Shown piece after piece: positions 21,940 through 32,428 of a DNA stretch of 64,000 nucleotides (position 1 is the stretch's first letter; every line of letters begins with the position of its first letter). The position numbers were made by a program, and so were the translations under genes. The notes beneath the pieces were generated by a model that was not told the origin of the DNA, ran no database searches, and was given only the letters and a program-made list of their open reading frames with translations. Location of the stretch: the NCBI GenBank assembly GCA_036924285.1, contig JAYKYS010000004.1, positions 18,198,001 through 18,262,000 on the forward strand, read 5' to 3'. The DNA comes from Asterella californica (Eukaryota > Streptophyta > Marchantiopsida > Marchantiales > Aytoniaceae).

Positions 21940-22330
21940 TAATCACGGTTGATACAAGTTCGATAGCCATTGGGTGGGCAGTGGGACAAGATGATGAGGA
22001 TGAGAATCGAATCAGGTTTGGAGCTAAGGTGTTGAGTGAGCGACAGAGAAACTACCCACAAGTAAAGCGAGAGCTATGGGGAGTAGTTACCGCTATGAAA
22101 GTCGAGAAGGACTATTTGATTGGAGCACCAGTAATAGTAGAGACGGATTGTTTACCATTCTTAGAGATGATTACTAATTGTAACACCCCTGATATTGCTA
22201 TGTGCGATTGATTGCCTATATCAAGTCGTTGAATCCAGAATTCAGACACATAGCGGAGAAAGATAACCAGATAGTAGATATGTTGTCTAGGGTCAGATAT
22301 GAGGATCAAGAAGATTTGACGAAAGACACA
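21936..22330 (+). pseudogene. B2 RNase H
   Basis: VDTSSIAIGWAVGQDD, RQRNYPQVKRELWGV, ETDCLPFLEMI and, after a frameshift near 22205, IVDMLSRV. All four acidic positions can be matched to B1. Confidence 0.8.
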
Positions 22331-23300
22331 GAGGATATAGACACGACCGTTTTTGTAGAGCTCAAAAAGGAATGAATGAGCATCAAAACTGGACAGCTAT
22401 ATAAAGGAGAATGGTCCGCGAACCAGAATGAATGATGCTCAGTTCAAACAGATCAGGAGGAAGACTTACAACTACATACAACAAGGGGGCTATCTGTGAA
22501 AGCGCGTCAAACAGAATGACGAGGTGCCGCAACGAGTTGTGTGTAAGTAAGAGATGCAAACCGAGCTCATTCAAGAATTCCATGAGAGCTTATGGGCTAG
22601 ACATCGGGATATTTATGCCACCTTTATCAAACTCAAAGAGAGATATTGATGACGTAACATGTACAGAGATGTAGTGCGGTTTGTGGAGACGTGTGTAACT
22701 TGTCAGATGTACTCTGACATCCGATATCGAGATGAGCTTCACCTTACGTATCCACTTGCAATGCATTACAAGTGGGTAGTAGATCTGGTTACGATATCGG
22801 TTGGGATATGACAGATGAGATACTTGGTTTTGGCACGAGAGGACGTGTGCAGATTTCTACTTGAAGATGTAATCTGTAGATACGGATATGTTGGGAAGAT
22901 TACAGCAGACCGCGGAGAACTGAATGCTCACGAAGCTGATATGTTCTTCAAGAGGCGGGGAATCAAGTTAGCTCTTACCATGGCTTATAATCCGGAAGGA
23001 AATGCGAAGTGTGAGCGCGGCCATCCTTCTATTAGGAAAGCCATTGTGAAAGCTTGCAACGGAAGGGTGAGAGAATGGCCAAGACTTCTATCATTTGCTC
23101 TATGGGTCGATGCTACAACTCATAGCTCGGTGACCGGGTACATGCCAGCAGAACTAATGCAAGGGCAGAAACCGATCATGCCTATCGAAGAGCAAATACC
23201 TACTTGGAGTGTTCTACCTTGGGAGGATAATCTCTCTAGAGGGATCTTCTTGCGTTTAGGATTCGTCAGTTGGAGCAGAGATCAGAGGATGTGGAGCTAG
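22331..23300 (+). pseudogene. B2 integrase zinc domain and core
   Basis: A broken zinc region (ATFIKLKERY, CVTCQMYSD) lies in several frames to about 22790. From 22815 the core is open: TADRGEL (second acidic residue), NPEGNAKCERGHPSI (third) and TTHSSVTGYMPAELM. It matches B1 integrase throughout. Confidence 0.8.
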
Positions 23301-23395
23301 CTCTGGAACGGTTACGAAAAGCTCGCTTGAAGAACAAAGACAGATTTGATAAGCGACATTGACTACGACCTAAAAAAATCCAGGAAGATGATTGG

Positions 23396-23713
23396 GTGTT
23401 GGTATATGATAGCAGCTTGGATAACAAGCATAGTTCATTGCGGAAGTTTTCTAAATGCTGGTTTGGGCCTTACGTGGTTGTTCGTATTCATGACAACACC
23501 ACATACGTGCTACGCGAGTTGGATGGTGCACGGCTTAAAGTCCCAATTGCAAGGAAACGGATAAAACTCTTTAAGCAGCGAGATGAGGACATAGATATTG
23601 AAGGGATCAGTACCAAGTTTGATCTCTCTCAAGATCAAGATGAGAGTCCAGATGAGAGAAAAGACCTGGAGGAGGAGGCTCCTGAAGAAGAAGATGAGGA
23701 GGAAGTGGTATGA
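23396..23713 (+). pseudogene. B2 integrase C-terminal domain
   Basis: LVYDSSLDNKHSSLRKFSKCWFGPYVV...TYVLRELDG is the GPY/F-type C-terminal segment, then a long acidic tail as in B1. It ends at a natural stop before the polypurine tract. Confidence 0.8.
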
Positions 23714-23762
23714 TGCCAACCACAACGTATGATTAGGTTGGTGCATATCGGAGGATGCACAG

Positions 23763-23778
23763 GTTTAGAGGGGGTGGA
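23763..23778 (+). other. B2 polypurine tract
   Basis: GTTTAGAGGGGGTGGA immediately precedes the TGTCGTG start of the LTR. Confidence 0.7.
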
Positions 23779-26120
23779 TGTCGTGTTGTGGATTGGCTAG
23801 GGTGTGAAACTAGCACATATCTTTATCGTACGTGTTTTGATGTTGTGAAGTCATCGAGATCTTATCGTGTCAAAAGATAAGGCTCCACGTGAGTGTAGCC
23901 GTGTACTCTCTGCTGAGTGGAGATAAAAGGTTAGTACTCTTGTCGTCATACACGAAGTTGCTGTATAAGAAGAGAGGTGCGCAAAGCTTTGGATATAGAG
24001 TGTAGAGTATCCAAGTCTAGTGTGAGTGTGATCAGTATCGTCAGATGAAGTAAGAGGTAGTACGAGTGGTAGGCATGAACGGAGAGCCCTTTCGTGCTCC
24101 TGATCTTCCACTTGCACATCCATTCGTCATTAAGATCCATTGTCTGTCTCGGGATCATTTTTGAGTATTTATGGTAACTCATGGGGGAGAGTCGTTTATG
24201 GCTGCGGTGATGGTTACTCCGGATCCTATCATTCTTCCCATTGTCACTTACGACGCTTTGGGATCTTACTGTCTACATCTTGCTCTGATGTGCTATGCAT
24301 CCTCGATTGGATCTGAACTTTCCAGCGAGAGTTCAGTTCAACACTTGGGTCAAAATACATTGTTACAGCCGACCAAAGGTGGCGCATCAAGAGTTTGTTG
24401 TGAGGAATTTCGGAGAGGATTACTACAACCAGATAATAGCTTCATCCGCTCCTTTTGTCGTTCCGTTTATTGTCAACCGTTTTAGGGTCGAAATTTTGAC
24501 TCTATATTGAGCGTAGTTTGTCCTTCATGTCTACGTGCTTGTTGACCAACGGTATCGTCAATAGCACGTGTTTGTAATTTTTTCAATATAAGCTTTGAGG
24601 CCCAAATGATACTCTTGGATAAAAATTTATTCCTTGTGTGTGTTTGTCATGTGAGTCATAACAAAAATCTTTTGTCAACTTGTTTCTTATTGGTCGAAAG
24701 TTTGACCAATCACTTTCCACCAAGTTCCTTTCACGTTTTCGAGAGTTAGATGCACTTCCCGTGGTCCATTCACAGAATGTTGGATATGGTTGGAAAGCTT
24801 GGGAGACGAGGATGCCTGCAGACTCAATGTTTGCTCGATTTGAAGCACGGATGAGAATGTTTCGATCAATTGAAGCTGAAGGGATCAAATTTATGACCAA
24901 TTTTGTTTCCGAGAGGTCTTTCTCACTTTCTATGAGTTTTGTGAGGTTGTTGGAGACGAATTGATTGTTGCTGGAAAGCTCTTGAGATGGGCTTGCTGAT
25001 GGACTCCGAGATCAATCGATTTCAAGCCAGAGTGAAAAAGTTATGGCTGCTTGAAGTTGGGTGTCTCAAATCGGAGATTAGGAGAATATGCGACTGTAAA
25101 CAGGAGACATTGAGAGTGATATGGAGAGTTTGGGGTTGAATTTTGCTATGAAACCTTCCAGGGTCTGAGAAGATACAGTCAGCTAGCTACTTGTGAAATT
25201 TCAGACCATTGGATTATTTGGTATAAGGGTATTACTATTTTTTGTGCACATGTCTGCATATCGTCTTGTGTCATGAACAGTAAGGGCTTGGATCATTCCG
25301 AGAGTTTGATTGAGGATCAGCTGGTGAAATTTTACAGTGATAGTGATGATGACACATTAGCTTCCTGAGAAGTTTGAGCCGTTTTGGTCGAGTGGTTTGT
25401 GAGGAATCGAACAGCAAAGTTTTGTCGAAATAACATCATGAATGTTATGAAATCAGTGAACTTTGAAAGAGCATAGATGCCAACTCAGAGATGATCTCTC
25501 TGCATGTAATATCCTAATAGAGAGATTATTCTACAGGCTACCTACTGACCTTGGTTTCATCTCATTCTGAGTTGTGGTTGAGGAGTGACAGTGAGGTGAA
25601 GTTGAGAGGTTCTTGCTCCAAAAAGTGCAAGATTTAAGATTCTTTGAAGAACAAGTCGACCTGGAGGTTTTGCAAGTGCTTCAGAGCACTTAATCATGAG
25701 TATAGAGAGTTGTTGACAGTATTGCTTGTGTTTGGATCCTCTCAATACTTGCATGCCTGTTTGTACGCCCAGTTGGTTTGGTTTGGATTTGTGTGCGGAC
25801 GTCGCTTAGTTTCTTTTTCGTTAGGAGTGCTGGTATTTCTCTTGTGGTGAGGCTGGAGTGATGACCAGCAGACCCAAGAGTGCTTGCGATGATGGCAGGA
25901 ATAGGTTGCTCATGTTTGTTATCCCGATTCTATCCCTAGTTAAGTGAGAGAGAGATTTGTCGAGAGGACGTGAGGATATCGCAACGGGTTAGGTTCAGAG
26001 CATACTTAGAGGTCAGAAAGAGGTTGGATGGTCGATGGTTCTGAGTTACAGAGAGCATCACGTACTCTCCACAGTCAGATACTCGGTGTATTCTCAGATA
26101 AGAAAGCACGTCACACGACA
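23779..26120 (+). repeat. B2 3' LTR
   Basis: About 2.34 kb from TGTCGTGTTGTGG to GTCACACGACA. Positions 24075-24510 hold an ORF remnant shared with the 7038-7518 LTR. From about 24780 to 25070 two copies of an AGCTT...GTTATGG module appear. The remaining 25070-26120 shows nothing else recognisable. Confidence 0.7.
24075..24510 (+). pseudogene. LTR-embedded ORF with two related domains
   Basis: ATG at 24075 opens APDLPLAHPF, IKIHCLSRDHF. A TGA at 24162-24164 replaces the Arg seen in the 7-kb copy, and homology goes on (GGESFM). In another frame, 24295-24510 reads LDLNFPARVQF, VKIHCYSRPK and VRNFGEDYYNQI, a second version of the same pattern. The original was probably a protein of about 145 residues with two repeats of one domain. 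No family recognised. Confidence 0.5.
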
Positions 26121-27552
26121 ACATCACAATGATAATTTTGGTAGTTTTCTATTATTCTCACGGAATGGAATAATATCCGGATGGGAGTTTAAGTCTGATA
26201 AGAAACCAAACCCAAGCACAACCTGACAAATCGAATACAAATAACAATGAAATAGTTCTTGATCAGGAACCTTTCCAACAATACAGATAAAAGATTCGAG
26301 AAGACAGATGTATGAACAAATGAAAATAGCAAAATATTGCTGAAATGTTACTAGTCTTCTTCTGAAAAGACTGAAGAATACAGACTTCACATCAAGGCTC
26401 AAAGAATAAGCCACTACTCTTCCTAAGAAGTGTTTTTCAAACTAAATCCTCAATCTTAAAGACCCCACTTATTTGAAGAAGACATTATCAAGAAGAAGCC
26501 ACCATCTTCCAAACGCTTCTTACAATTTAACTTATTCTCTTCCACTTCACAATAACTGATTTGTTCTCAGACGCTCAAAATATCCTTCATTCAAAAGTTA
26601 CAAAGATTCTCTTTGTCGAAATTCGACTTCAGAGGTCTGCATCAATCAGATTTACTCCTGCGACAGCAAACTACGACCTTCGCCTCAAAACATTCACACG
26701 CTCACTCCACAATCTTACGTAACGAAAATTATTTAAAAGAAAAGATTACATCTAGACCGTATGATCACGTCCCCACACTTGGCGGAATCGAAGTCTCTAT
26801 TCTACCTAACTGTAAAGTCTGTCCTATACTCCATAACGATAACTTAACCGTCTTCCTAAGCTCCTTTAAATCTCGTATTATCCTCTCGGCTATTCTAACT
26901 ATCGTACTCTTAGCCAAAGGATCTGGGGCAGTTGTCAGTTCTACCCGAAGTCGCGTGAGAAGCTCCTTTTCTGATGCGTCAAGCTCGCTGGCAAAGTATG
27001 TAGTAGCTACCTCATCCACCTTTGTCCGAAGCTCTTCAGCCTTCGCTTGAGAAGCCCTCGCCATCTCTTCATCTCTAGTTGCTAACAGCTCCTGCAAAGT
27101 ATCCCTCTCTGACTTCATGTCGTGAAGTCTCATAGTCGTCAAGTTCAACTTCACCTCCAAGTTTGAATATGATACGAAGAGTAATGAAGTACAAAGTAGG
27201 TCATGAAGTACGAAGTACGAAGATGAAGAAAGTCCTTCGCCAGCTGAAGTACGAAGAAGTCATTCCTCATCGACTTTGTCGATTCTTAGATCTTTGGTAA
27301 CTTCATCATTCGGACTCCATTTGCCTCGCACAACATATCGTTAGAAAGCTCTTCGTCCAAAGAATCCACCTATGGGAACTTCCATCCAAACTTACTTCAC
27401 AACTTCAACTGATTCTTCAAGAGCAAATCTTCTTCACTAAACTTCTAATTAACACTACTCTACTTCTATCCTCTATCTTTTACTAGCTATTCTTCTTATT
27501 TAGTCCACAACTAGTCAATTAATTAACAAAGAAAAACAATCAAGGCTTCACA
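26121..27552 (-). repeat. F2, shortened copy of the F LTR-like element
   Basis: On the minus strand it starts TGTGAAGCCTTG at 27552, as F1 does at 11653, with matching leader sequence (TTAATTAATTGACTAGTTG). It keeps only the C-terminal part of the ORF. Its 3' end is replaced by the B2 LTR. It lies inside remnants of element E. Confidence 0.65.
26765..27160 (-). pseudogene. F2 coiled-coil ORF, C-terminal part
   Basis: 131 residues homologous to the end of the F1 ORF: heptad-like helix, VATTYFASELDASEKELLTR against LKNYFAVEMDAEELGFLRQ, then RIIRDLKELR against RVIMELRELR. The N-terminal and acidic parts are missing, apparently by internal deletion. Confidence 0.6.
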
Positions 27553-27632
27553 CGTCTTTTGATGCTTGATCTTGAAATACTATGTCAAGAAGATAATAGT
27601 CTGTTCTAACACCAGTTCTAGCGGGCATCCGT
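27553..27632 (-). pseudogene. Element E integrase core, far side of the B1 insertion
   Basis: On the minus strand the first codons read CPLELV, continuing the integrase frame (NIITRYG) that breaks at 51914. The frame decays within 30 codons and is then replaced by F2. Confidence 0.65.
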
Positions 27633-28125
27633 TGTCGTGTTTTACATGGGTCTGTACAGTGAAAACTAGTTGCAAAGAGATCTTTTCTCTGTTGTGTAAA
27701 AGAAGCTGCCATGTAGCTTATCAAGCTGGGCAAGAGCTAAGCTGGGGTGGTGCTTGACAAGCTGCCCCTTAGCTTGGGTTGGAATATCACCCCTAAGGGA
27801 GTCGAAAGACATCAGAATGCAAAGCTCGGCGAGGAGAGCGACCTCGTGCTTCTAGTTTTGACAGAAAGTGTTTTAAGCAATAGTTAGTATGAGTTTTAGG
27901 CTGTGAAATATGTGAAAGAGAGAAATCGGTCGATTCTGGCTCGTGACTCGAACTCAGAATCTGATAACATGGGTGTGTAGGTGTTCATGAATACTATAGT
28001 TTTGACTCCTTATTCATTAAAAATGGAGTTGTATAGAGAAGTTATCACAGAAAAGGCTAGTAAAGACTTTGCAGGAAAATTTCTACAGTAAAAGCATACG
28101 TATAGATTTTAAATGCTTTTAGAAC

Positions 28126-28206
28126 GGAACCAAAGGCCATCCCAGTGAGGGCGCCTGCCTAGGAGGGAAGTGGTCTCAGGATCAATCCCCCCTGGTCTCT
28201 GATTCC
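28126..28206 (+). ncRNA. tRNA-like segment in B1 5' LTR
   Basis: A D-arm-like CCC...GGG, the GGGCGCCTGCCTAGGAGG stretch and GGATCAATCC, which fits the pol III B-box core GWTCRANNC. Flanking arms GGAACCAAAGGCCA and a TGGCC..TGGTTCC-like end can pair. It looks like a degenerate tRNA or the head of a tRNA-derived SINE fixed in the LTR. This copy lacks a few bases found in the copies at 36517 and 61586. Confidence 0.5.
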
Positions 28207-28330
28207 TTTTCCGGCATGTTGGCCTCCTGGAAGAGAATCTATGTTGGATATGCAGCCACGTCTTGCATATCTAGAGGCGGGAGACCGGTATCTTCCTTAA
28301 TCGTGGGCTTCCTGGCCTAAGTCTCCGCAT

Positions 28331-28457
28331 GCCATCCTGAATATACTATGGGAGATACCTGGTGCGCATATGAGGGGGCTGTAAGCCCTGTGGGGCAGCC
28401 TCATAAGTGTTGGGGCTTCGGCTTACATTGGAGGGCTTGTAGTATATTCAGGGTGGC
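28331..28457 (+). repeat. Long conserved hairpin in B1 5' LTR
   Basis: Arm GCCATCCTGAATATACTA (28331-28348) pairs with 28440-28457 with one mismatch. An inner stem pairs GTAAGCC (28381-28387) with GGCTTAC (28420-28426). Both stems recur in the 3' LTR (36727-36853) and in B3 (61794-61919). Confidence 0.7.
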
Positions 28458-28554
28458 ATCAAGATGGCATCGAGGGCACGGGAAACTTTTGCTGATTATT
28501 ATGTACGCATAAGGACAGCAGAGGAATAGCTTTAGATGGGGCCTTAAAATTAAA

Positions 28555-28935
28555 GCGAAAGATTACAGTGGAAGCGGAAGATTACAACAGAAAATTGAAG
28601 CGGAAGATTACAGCGGAAGCGAAAGGTTACAACGGAAAACTGAAGCGGAAGATTACAGCGGAAGCGGAAGATTACCGCGGAAGCTTGAAGCGGAAGATTA
28701 CAACGGAAGCGGAAAACTACAGCGGAAGCGGAAGATTACCGCGGAAGCTTGAAGCGGAATATTACAGCGGAAGCGGAAAACTACAGCGGAAGCAGAAGAT
28801 TACCGCGGAAGCTTGAAGCGGAATATTACAGCGGAAGCGGAAAACTACAGCGGAAGCTTGAAGCGGAAGATTACAGTGGAAGCGGAAGATTACAACAGAA
28901 GCTTGAAGCGGAAGATTACAGCGGAGGCGGAAGGA
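28555..28935 (+). repeat. GGAAG-rich satellite in B1 5' LTR
   Basis: Tandem units built from GAAGCGGAAGATTACAGC-type blocks, with a higher-order period of 45 bp. The unit has no stop in several frames, so it reads as 15-residue peptide repeats. I judge these a by-product rather than a gene. Confidence 0.8.
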
Positions 28936-29733
28936 GGAGAATTAGAGTTTAAGAGGGGGGGCAGCTTAGCTAAGGCCCTGCTTTTGATAAGTGACTGCGC
29001 TTATAAGGACAGCAGGGGGGCAGCTTAAGCTGGGGCCTTAACTTTTAGGTAAAATACCTACGGTGACTTGGGATCGAGAGACAGTTTGCAAAGGATTTTT
29101 CGGAGAGAGGTGAAGCGGAAGGAGGAGGATTACACGCAGGAGAAGCTAGGAGGCTGGAAAAAGATCAAATTGCTGACAGATTGAATTGGGAGATCATCGT
29201 AAGGAGAGGGGCATGAGTTTTAAGCTTGGACGTTGTCTAATAAATGGTTCGGAGGAGAAATTGCTCTCAAAAGGCAGTTTTATTGAGAGAGATCGTTTGA
29301 AAATCTACAGAGGACTGTTGATCGACGCTGGATCAATTTCCTGAGAGTTTCAGTTGGAGCAAAGAGAGAAATAAGATTCAGGGGTCCGAATTTCACTATT
29401 AGGTTCAGATTGAGACGTACTTGGTAGACTTTTGGCTGAAAACTGATTGATGGGAGAAAAAGGCATGCAGGAGAGGAAGAGAGAGAGATTTTCTTTACAG
29501 TTGAAGAAATTGATGATGCAGCTACACTGAAATAAAGTTATTTGGATCTTGAGAGACCTATCTGTGTACCTAAGGTGTGCTGGAGTGCTTGTTTTTGTAA
29601 ACAGTGGGCACAAGAGGCTGTGGTTTGAGATTTCATCGTTGACAGCAACCTATTTTCCTTTCTGGTCGTTTTTCTCTGATCAGTCACAGTCAGGAGGTCC
29701 GCCCTCCCCAAGAAAGACTCTCAACTCGACATC

Positions 29734-29751
29734 TGGTGCTTCCACTGAGAG
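29734..29751 (+). other. B1 primer-binding site
   Basis: TGGTGCTTCCACTGAGAG starts two bases after the LTR end, beginning TGG as expected for pairing with a tRNA CCA end. B3 has the same sequence at 63550. Confidence 0.65.
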
Positions 29752-29793
29752 CAATTGGGGTGATTGATTTGGAGAATTGACAAAATTGAGAAG

Positions 29794-30762
29794 ATGGATC
29801 ACAGTGCTGCCGTACAAGGTGTAGCTGCTGCTCAAGGTGCTCCTGTTCAAGGGACTCCTGGTCAAGATGGAATTGGCTCTCAAGGAGGATCTACGGTGGT
29901 TCCAACAGCAACAGCACAGCCTGCAGTAGACACGTCTCAGATTCTTCAGGCATTGGCTGTCTTGATTCAGCAGCAGCCTGCAATTGGGGGAGCTGAGCAG
30001 AAGTCCACAAGCGCATTACAAGCAATTGTTGGTCGGTGTGGACGATTTGATGGAAGAGATGTTACTAGGTACCTACGGGAGTATATGGGTGAGATGGAGT
30101 TGGTCAGGACACCTGAAGTTGAGGTAATTCTAAGTTTTGAGTTGACTGTTGTCCCTGAACTGAGGGAGAAGGTGAGAAATTTACAGAGAAGGCATTTAGG
30201 TGGGTGGACTCTGTTTGAACGTGCACTGAGAGAAGAGTTTCTAGAAGAGGACTCTGAAAGAGTCACCAGAAGAACTCTCATGGACTGGATAGAGCGTCAG
30301 CCTGGACGTTCCATGGGGTTGAATGAGGTAATTCGTGAGTTTGAGAAGAGGTACTCTCAGCTTTCTGATCTAGAGAAGTTGACGCTGGATGCTAAGAAGA
30401 CGGAGTTGTTCTTGGGGGCTGTGGATGAGTTCACAGCAGATAGGCTTTGTTTTATGTTGGCTGATCGAGGGACTGAATGGGGAGTTACATCTGATTGGAG
30501 GAGAGTGGAAGAAGCAGTATCTACCCTTGCTAGGCAACGTCGTGGTAGGATGGTGTTACAGCTAGAAACCTTGCCAGAGCAGAGAGTAGCTCCTCATGTT
30601 CCTGTAGCTCTTCCTGCAATACCTCAAGCACCTATTGTGATTCCTCAAGCACCTATAGTGGTTCCCCAAGTGGTTCCTCAAGCGCCTGCGGTCCTATCCC
30701 AGCACAGAGAGGACCTAGACAGCAACAGCGACCTGCTGAGAACCGAAATCAGAATAACTTGA
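29794..30762 (+). CDS. B1 gag, capsid part
   Basis: ATG at 29794 is matched by the B3 ATG at 63613. A Gln/Ala/Pro-rich N-terminus is followed by a capsid-like region: GRFDGRDVTRYLREYMGEME, WTLFERALREEFLEEDSERV, FEKRYSQLSDLEKL..KKTELFL. A proline/valine-rich repeat (VPQAP type) ends the frame. A frameshift near 30690-30760 separates it from the nucleocapsid. The D gag (41269) is homologous over the capsid part. Confidence 0.8.
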   Translation: MDHSAAVQGVAAAQGAPVQGTPGQDGIGSQGGSTVVPTATAQPAVDTSQILQALAVLIQQQPAIGGAEQKSTSALQAIVGRCGRFDGRDVTRYLREYMGEMELVRTPEVEVILSFELTVVPELREKVRNLQRRHLGGWTLFERALREEFLEEDSERVTRRTLMDWIERQPGRSMGLNEVIREFEKRYSQLSDLEKLTLDAKKTELFLGAVDEFTADRLCFMLADRGTEWGVTSDWRRVEEAVSTLARQRRGRMVLQLETLPEQRVAPHVPVALPAIPQAPIVIPQAPIVVPQVVPQAPAVLSQHREDLDSNSDLLRTEIRIT

Positions 30763-32381
30763 TAGAAGAGCTCACTCAACAGCTGAGAGATTTGAGGGTT
30801 GAGATGACAGACTTGAGGAGAGACCAACGACCAGTTGCGCTAGGTGCTTGACCTGTAGGAGGAACCTTTACAAGGAGATGTATTTGGTATGACAACCCAG
30901 ATCATCTCAGAGGAGACTGTCAAGACTTGGCAGTTGCCTTGCGAGAGGGCGTAGTCAACTATCAGAATAACAGGTTGTATTTAACCGCCATGGGACAGCC
31001 TCTGAACACATATTTTGGGAGAGGAGGAATGAGAAGTTCTCTTCCAGCACTTACTGGCGTGAATACTACAGCGATGACTGCGGAGTCTGCAGAGGCTGAT
31101 GTGTATACTAGGAAGGTTGAGGTGCGCGCTAATCCAACTATGGTTGAGCAGGCTAATGAGGTCTCAGTTGAAATGATGAAGAGAGGTGCTGAAAGCAATA
31201 GGAGAGCTACTGGATGGAGGGACCCAGTGGATGCAACTTCTATTCGAGCAATTTTAGAAGTGAGTAGTGAGCAGGATGCCATGGTGGAAGACAAAAGAAG
31301 ACGGGATGCTTCTGATTTAGATGCAGGAGTACCAGAGGACAGTGATCGTCGACGAGTTACGAGGAGGAGAGCAGCAGAACCATCACCAACTGTACCAGCT
31401 GGTAGATTTCCTGCTGCAGAGGATATACCTTCTATCTCTACAGCTCCACCACATGCAGTAGATCCTATGGAAGGTGTACAGGATTTGCCACAAGAGACTA
31501 CTACTACGGATAGAGTACGGGGAAAGAGGTTTACAGCACAGGAGAAGGGGAAAGCTCCAGCTTACAAGTTAGCGGCAGACATCGAAACAACAACAGACTT
31601 GCGTGCTGTCTTGGAGCAACGCATTTTGGATGCTAGGGTTGAGTTTACTCTTCGTGAAGTGCTTGGTATCGCAAAGAGAGAGTTTCATGAGTTGATAATA
31701 GACATCATGAAGAGAAAGAGACAAGTATTGACTGAACAAGTAAGTAGTCATATGGTTGGAGCAGTAGATGCTATTGGTGTTGATCAGTTCAGAGATGATA
31801 AGTATGAGGCATGGGTTGCTGGTCCAGCTGTTATTGAGAACGAAGATGAAGAGTTTGAGGAGGATAGGTCAAGCGTGGACAGCGATTTCAAAGAAAAGCA
31901 CTGGGCAAGAGCGACAACTGAGACGCAGGTTCGACTTGGGGGACTTTTTGAGCCAGTACCTGCACTTGTGGATCACGGATCGGAGATCAACATCATTTCC
32001 AAAGAGGTGTATGAGAAGGGGCAGTGGCCAATCGAAAGGAATCATGGTTGGGTGCTTCGAGCTGCAAATAACCAAAAGGGTGAAGTATACGGAGCTTGTC
32101 CCAATATGCGTGTAAAGATTGGAGATGTAGAGGTTGATCAGCATTTCTTTGTACAGTCGTATGCCTCCTATCCTGTCATACTGGGCCAACCATACATCAC
32201 TGCTGTTCGAATGGAGACAAAGGTGATGAACGATGGGTCTCATTATGCCAGAGTTCGGAGTCCTGATGACAAGTACTCTGTACAGTTTTTGACGGTTCGT
32301 TCAAGACATGAACGGAACCGACAAACCCTTAGAGATTCTCAGACGAAGAGATGTAAGGGTTTTCGCAGTCCATTCCTGTAG
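30763..32381 (+). pseudogene. B1 nucleocapsid, linker and protease
   Basis: After a TGA near 30850 the knuckle reads CIWYDNPDHLRGDC; the second Cys is Tyr here, while D keeps CVWCDGTDHQQDNC. A long linker has the conserved FTLREVLGIAKREFHELIID block. Protease follows with ALVDHGSEINIIS (active-site D-H-G), YGACPNMRVKI and VILGQPY. The frame ends at TAG 32379-32381. The polymerase is in another frame. Confidence 0.8.
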
Positions 32382-32428
32382 AGCGGGAAGACAGGGGTGT
32401 AGAACCTACTGTTGAGGTCCCGTCAGAG

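Larger units (their letters stand above)
19382..26120 (+). mobile_element. Element B2, Gypsy-like, 5' truncated
   Basis: Colinear with B1 from the gag/protease linker to the 3' LTR, much more decayed. It ends at 26120 in CACGACA, matching the CGACA LTR ends of B1, B3 and D. F2 sequence follows at once, so B2 seems to be inserted near the 3' end of F2. Confidence 0.8.
27633..29731 (+). repeat. B1 5' LTR
   Basis: 2099 bp, TGTCG...CGACA ends. In order: a unique promoter-side region, a tRNA-like segment (28126-28206), a long hairpin (28331-28457), a GGAAG-rich satellite (about 28555-28935) and a unique 3' part. The 3' LTR and the B3 LTR have the same order. Confidence 0.9.

Noticed and set aside
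28126..28206. A functional tRNA gene
   Set aside because: The T-stem is weak, there is no clear acceptor/anticodon consistency among the three copies, and it lies within an LTR; tRNA-like remnant is safer.
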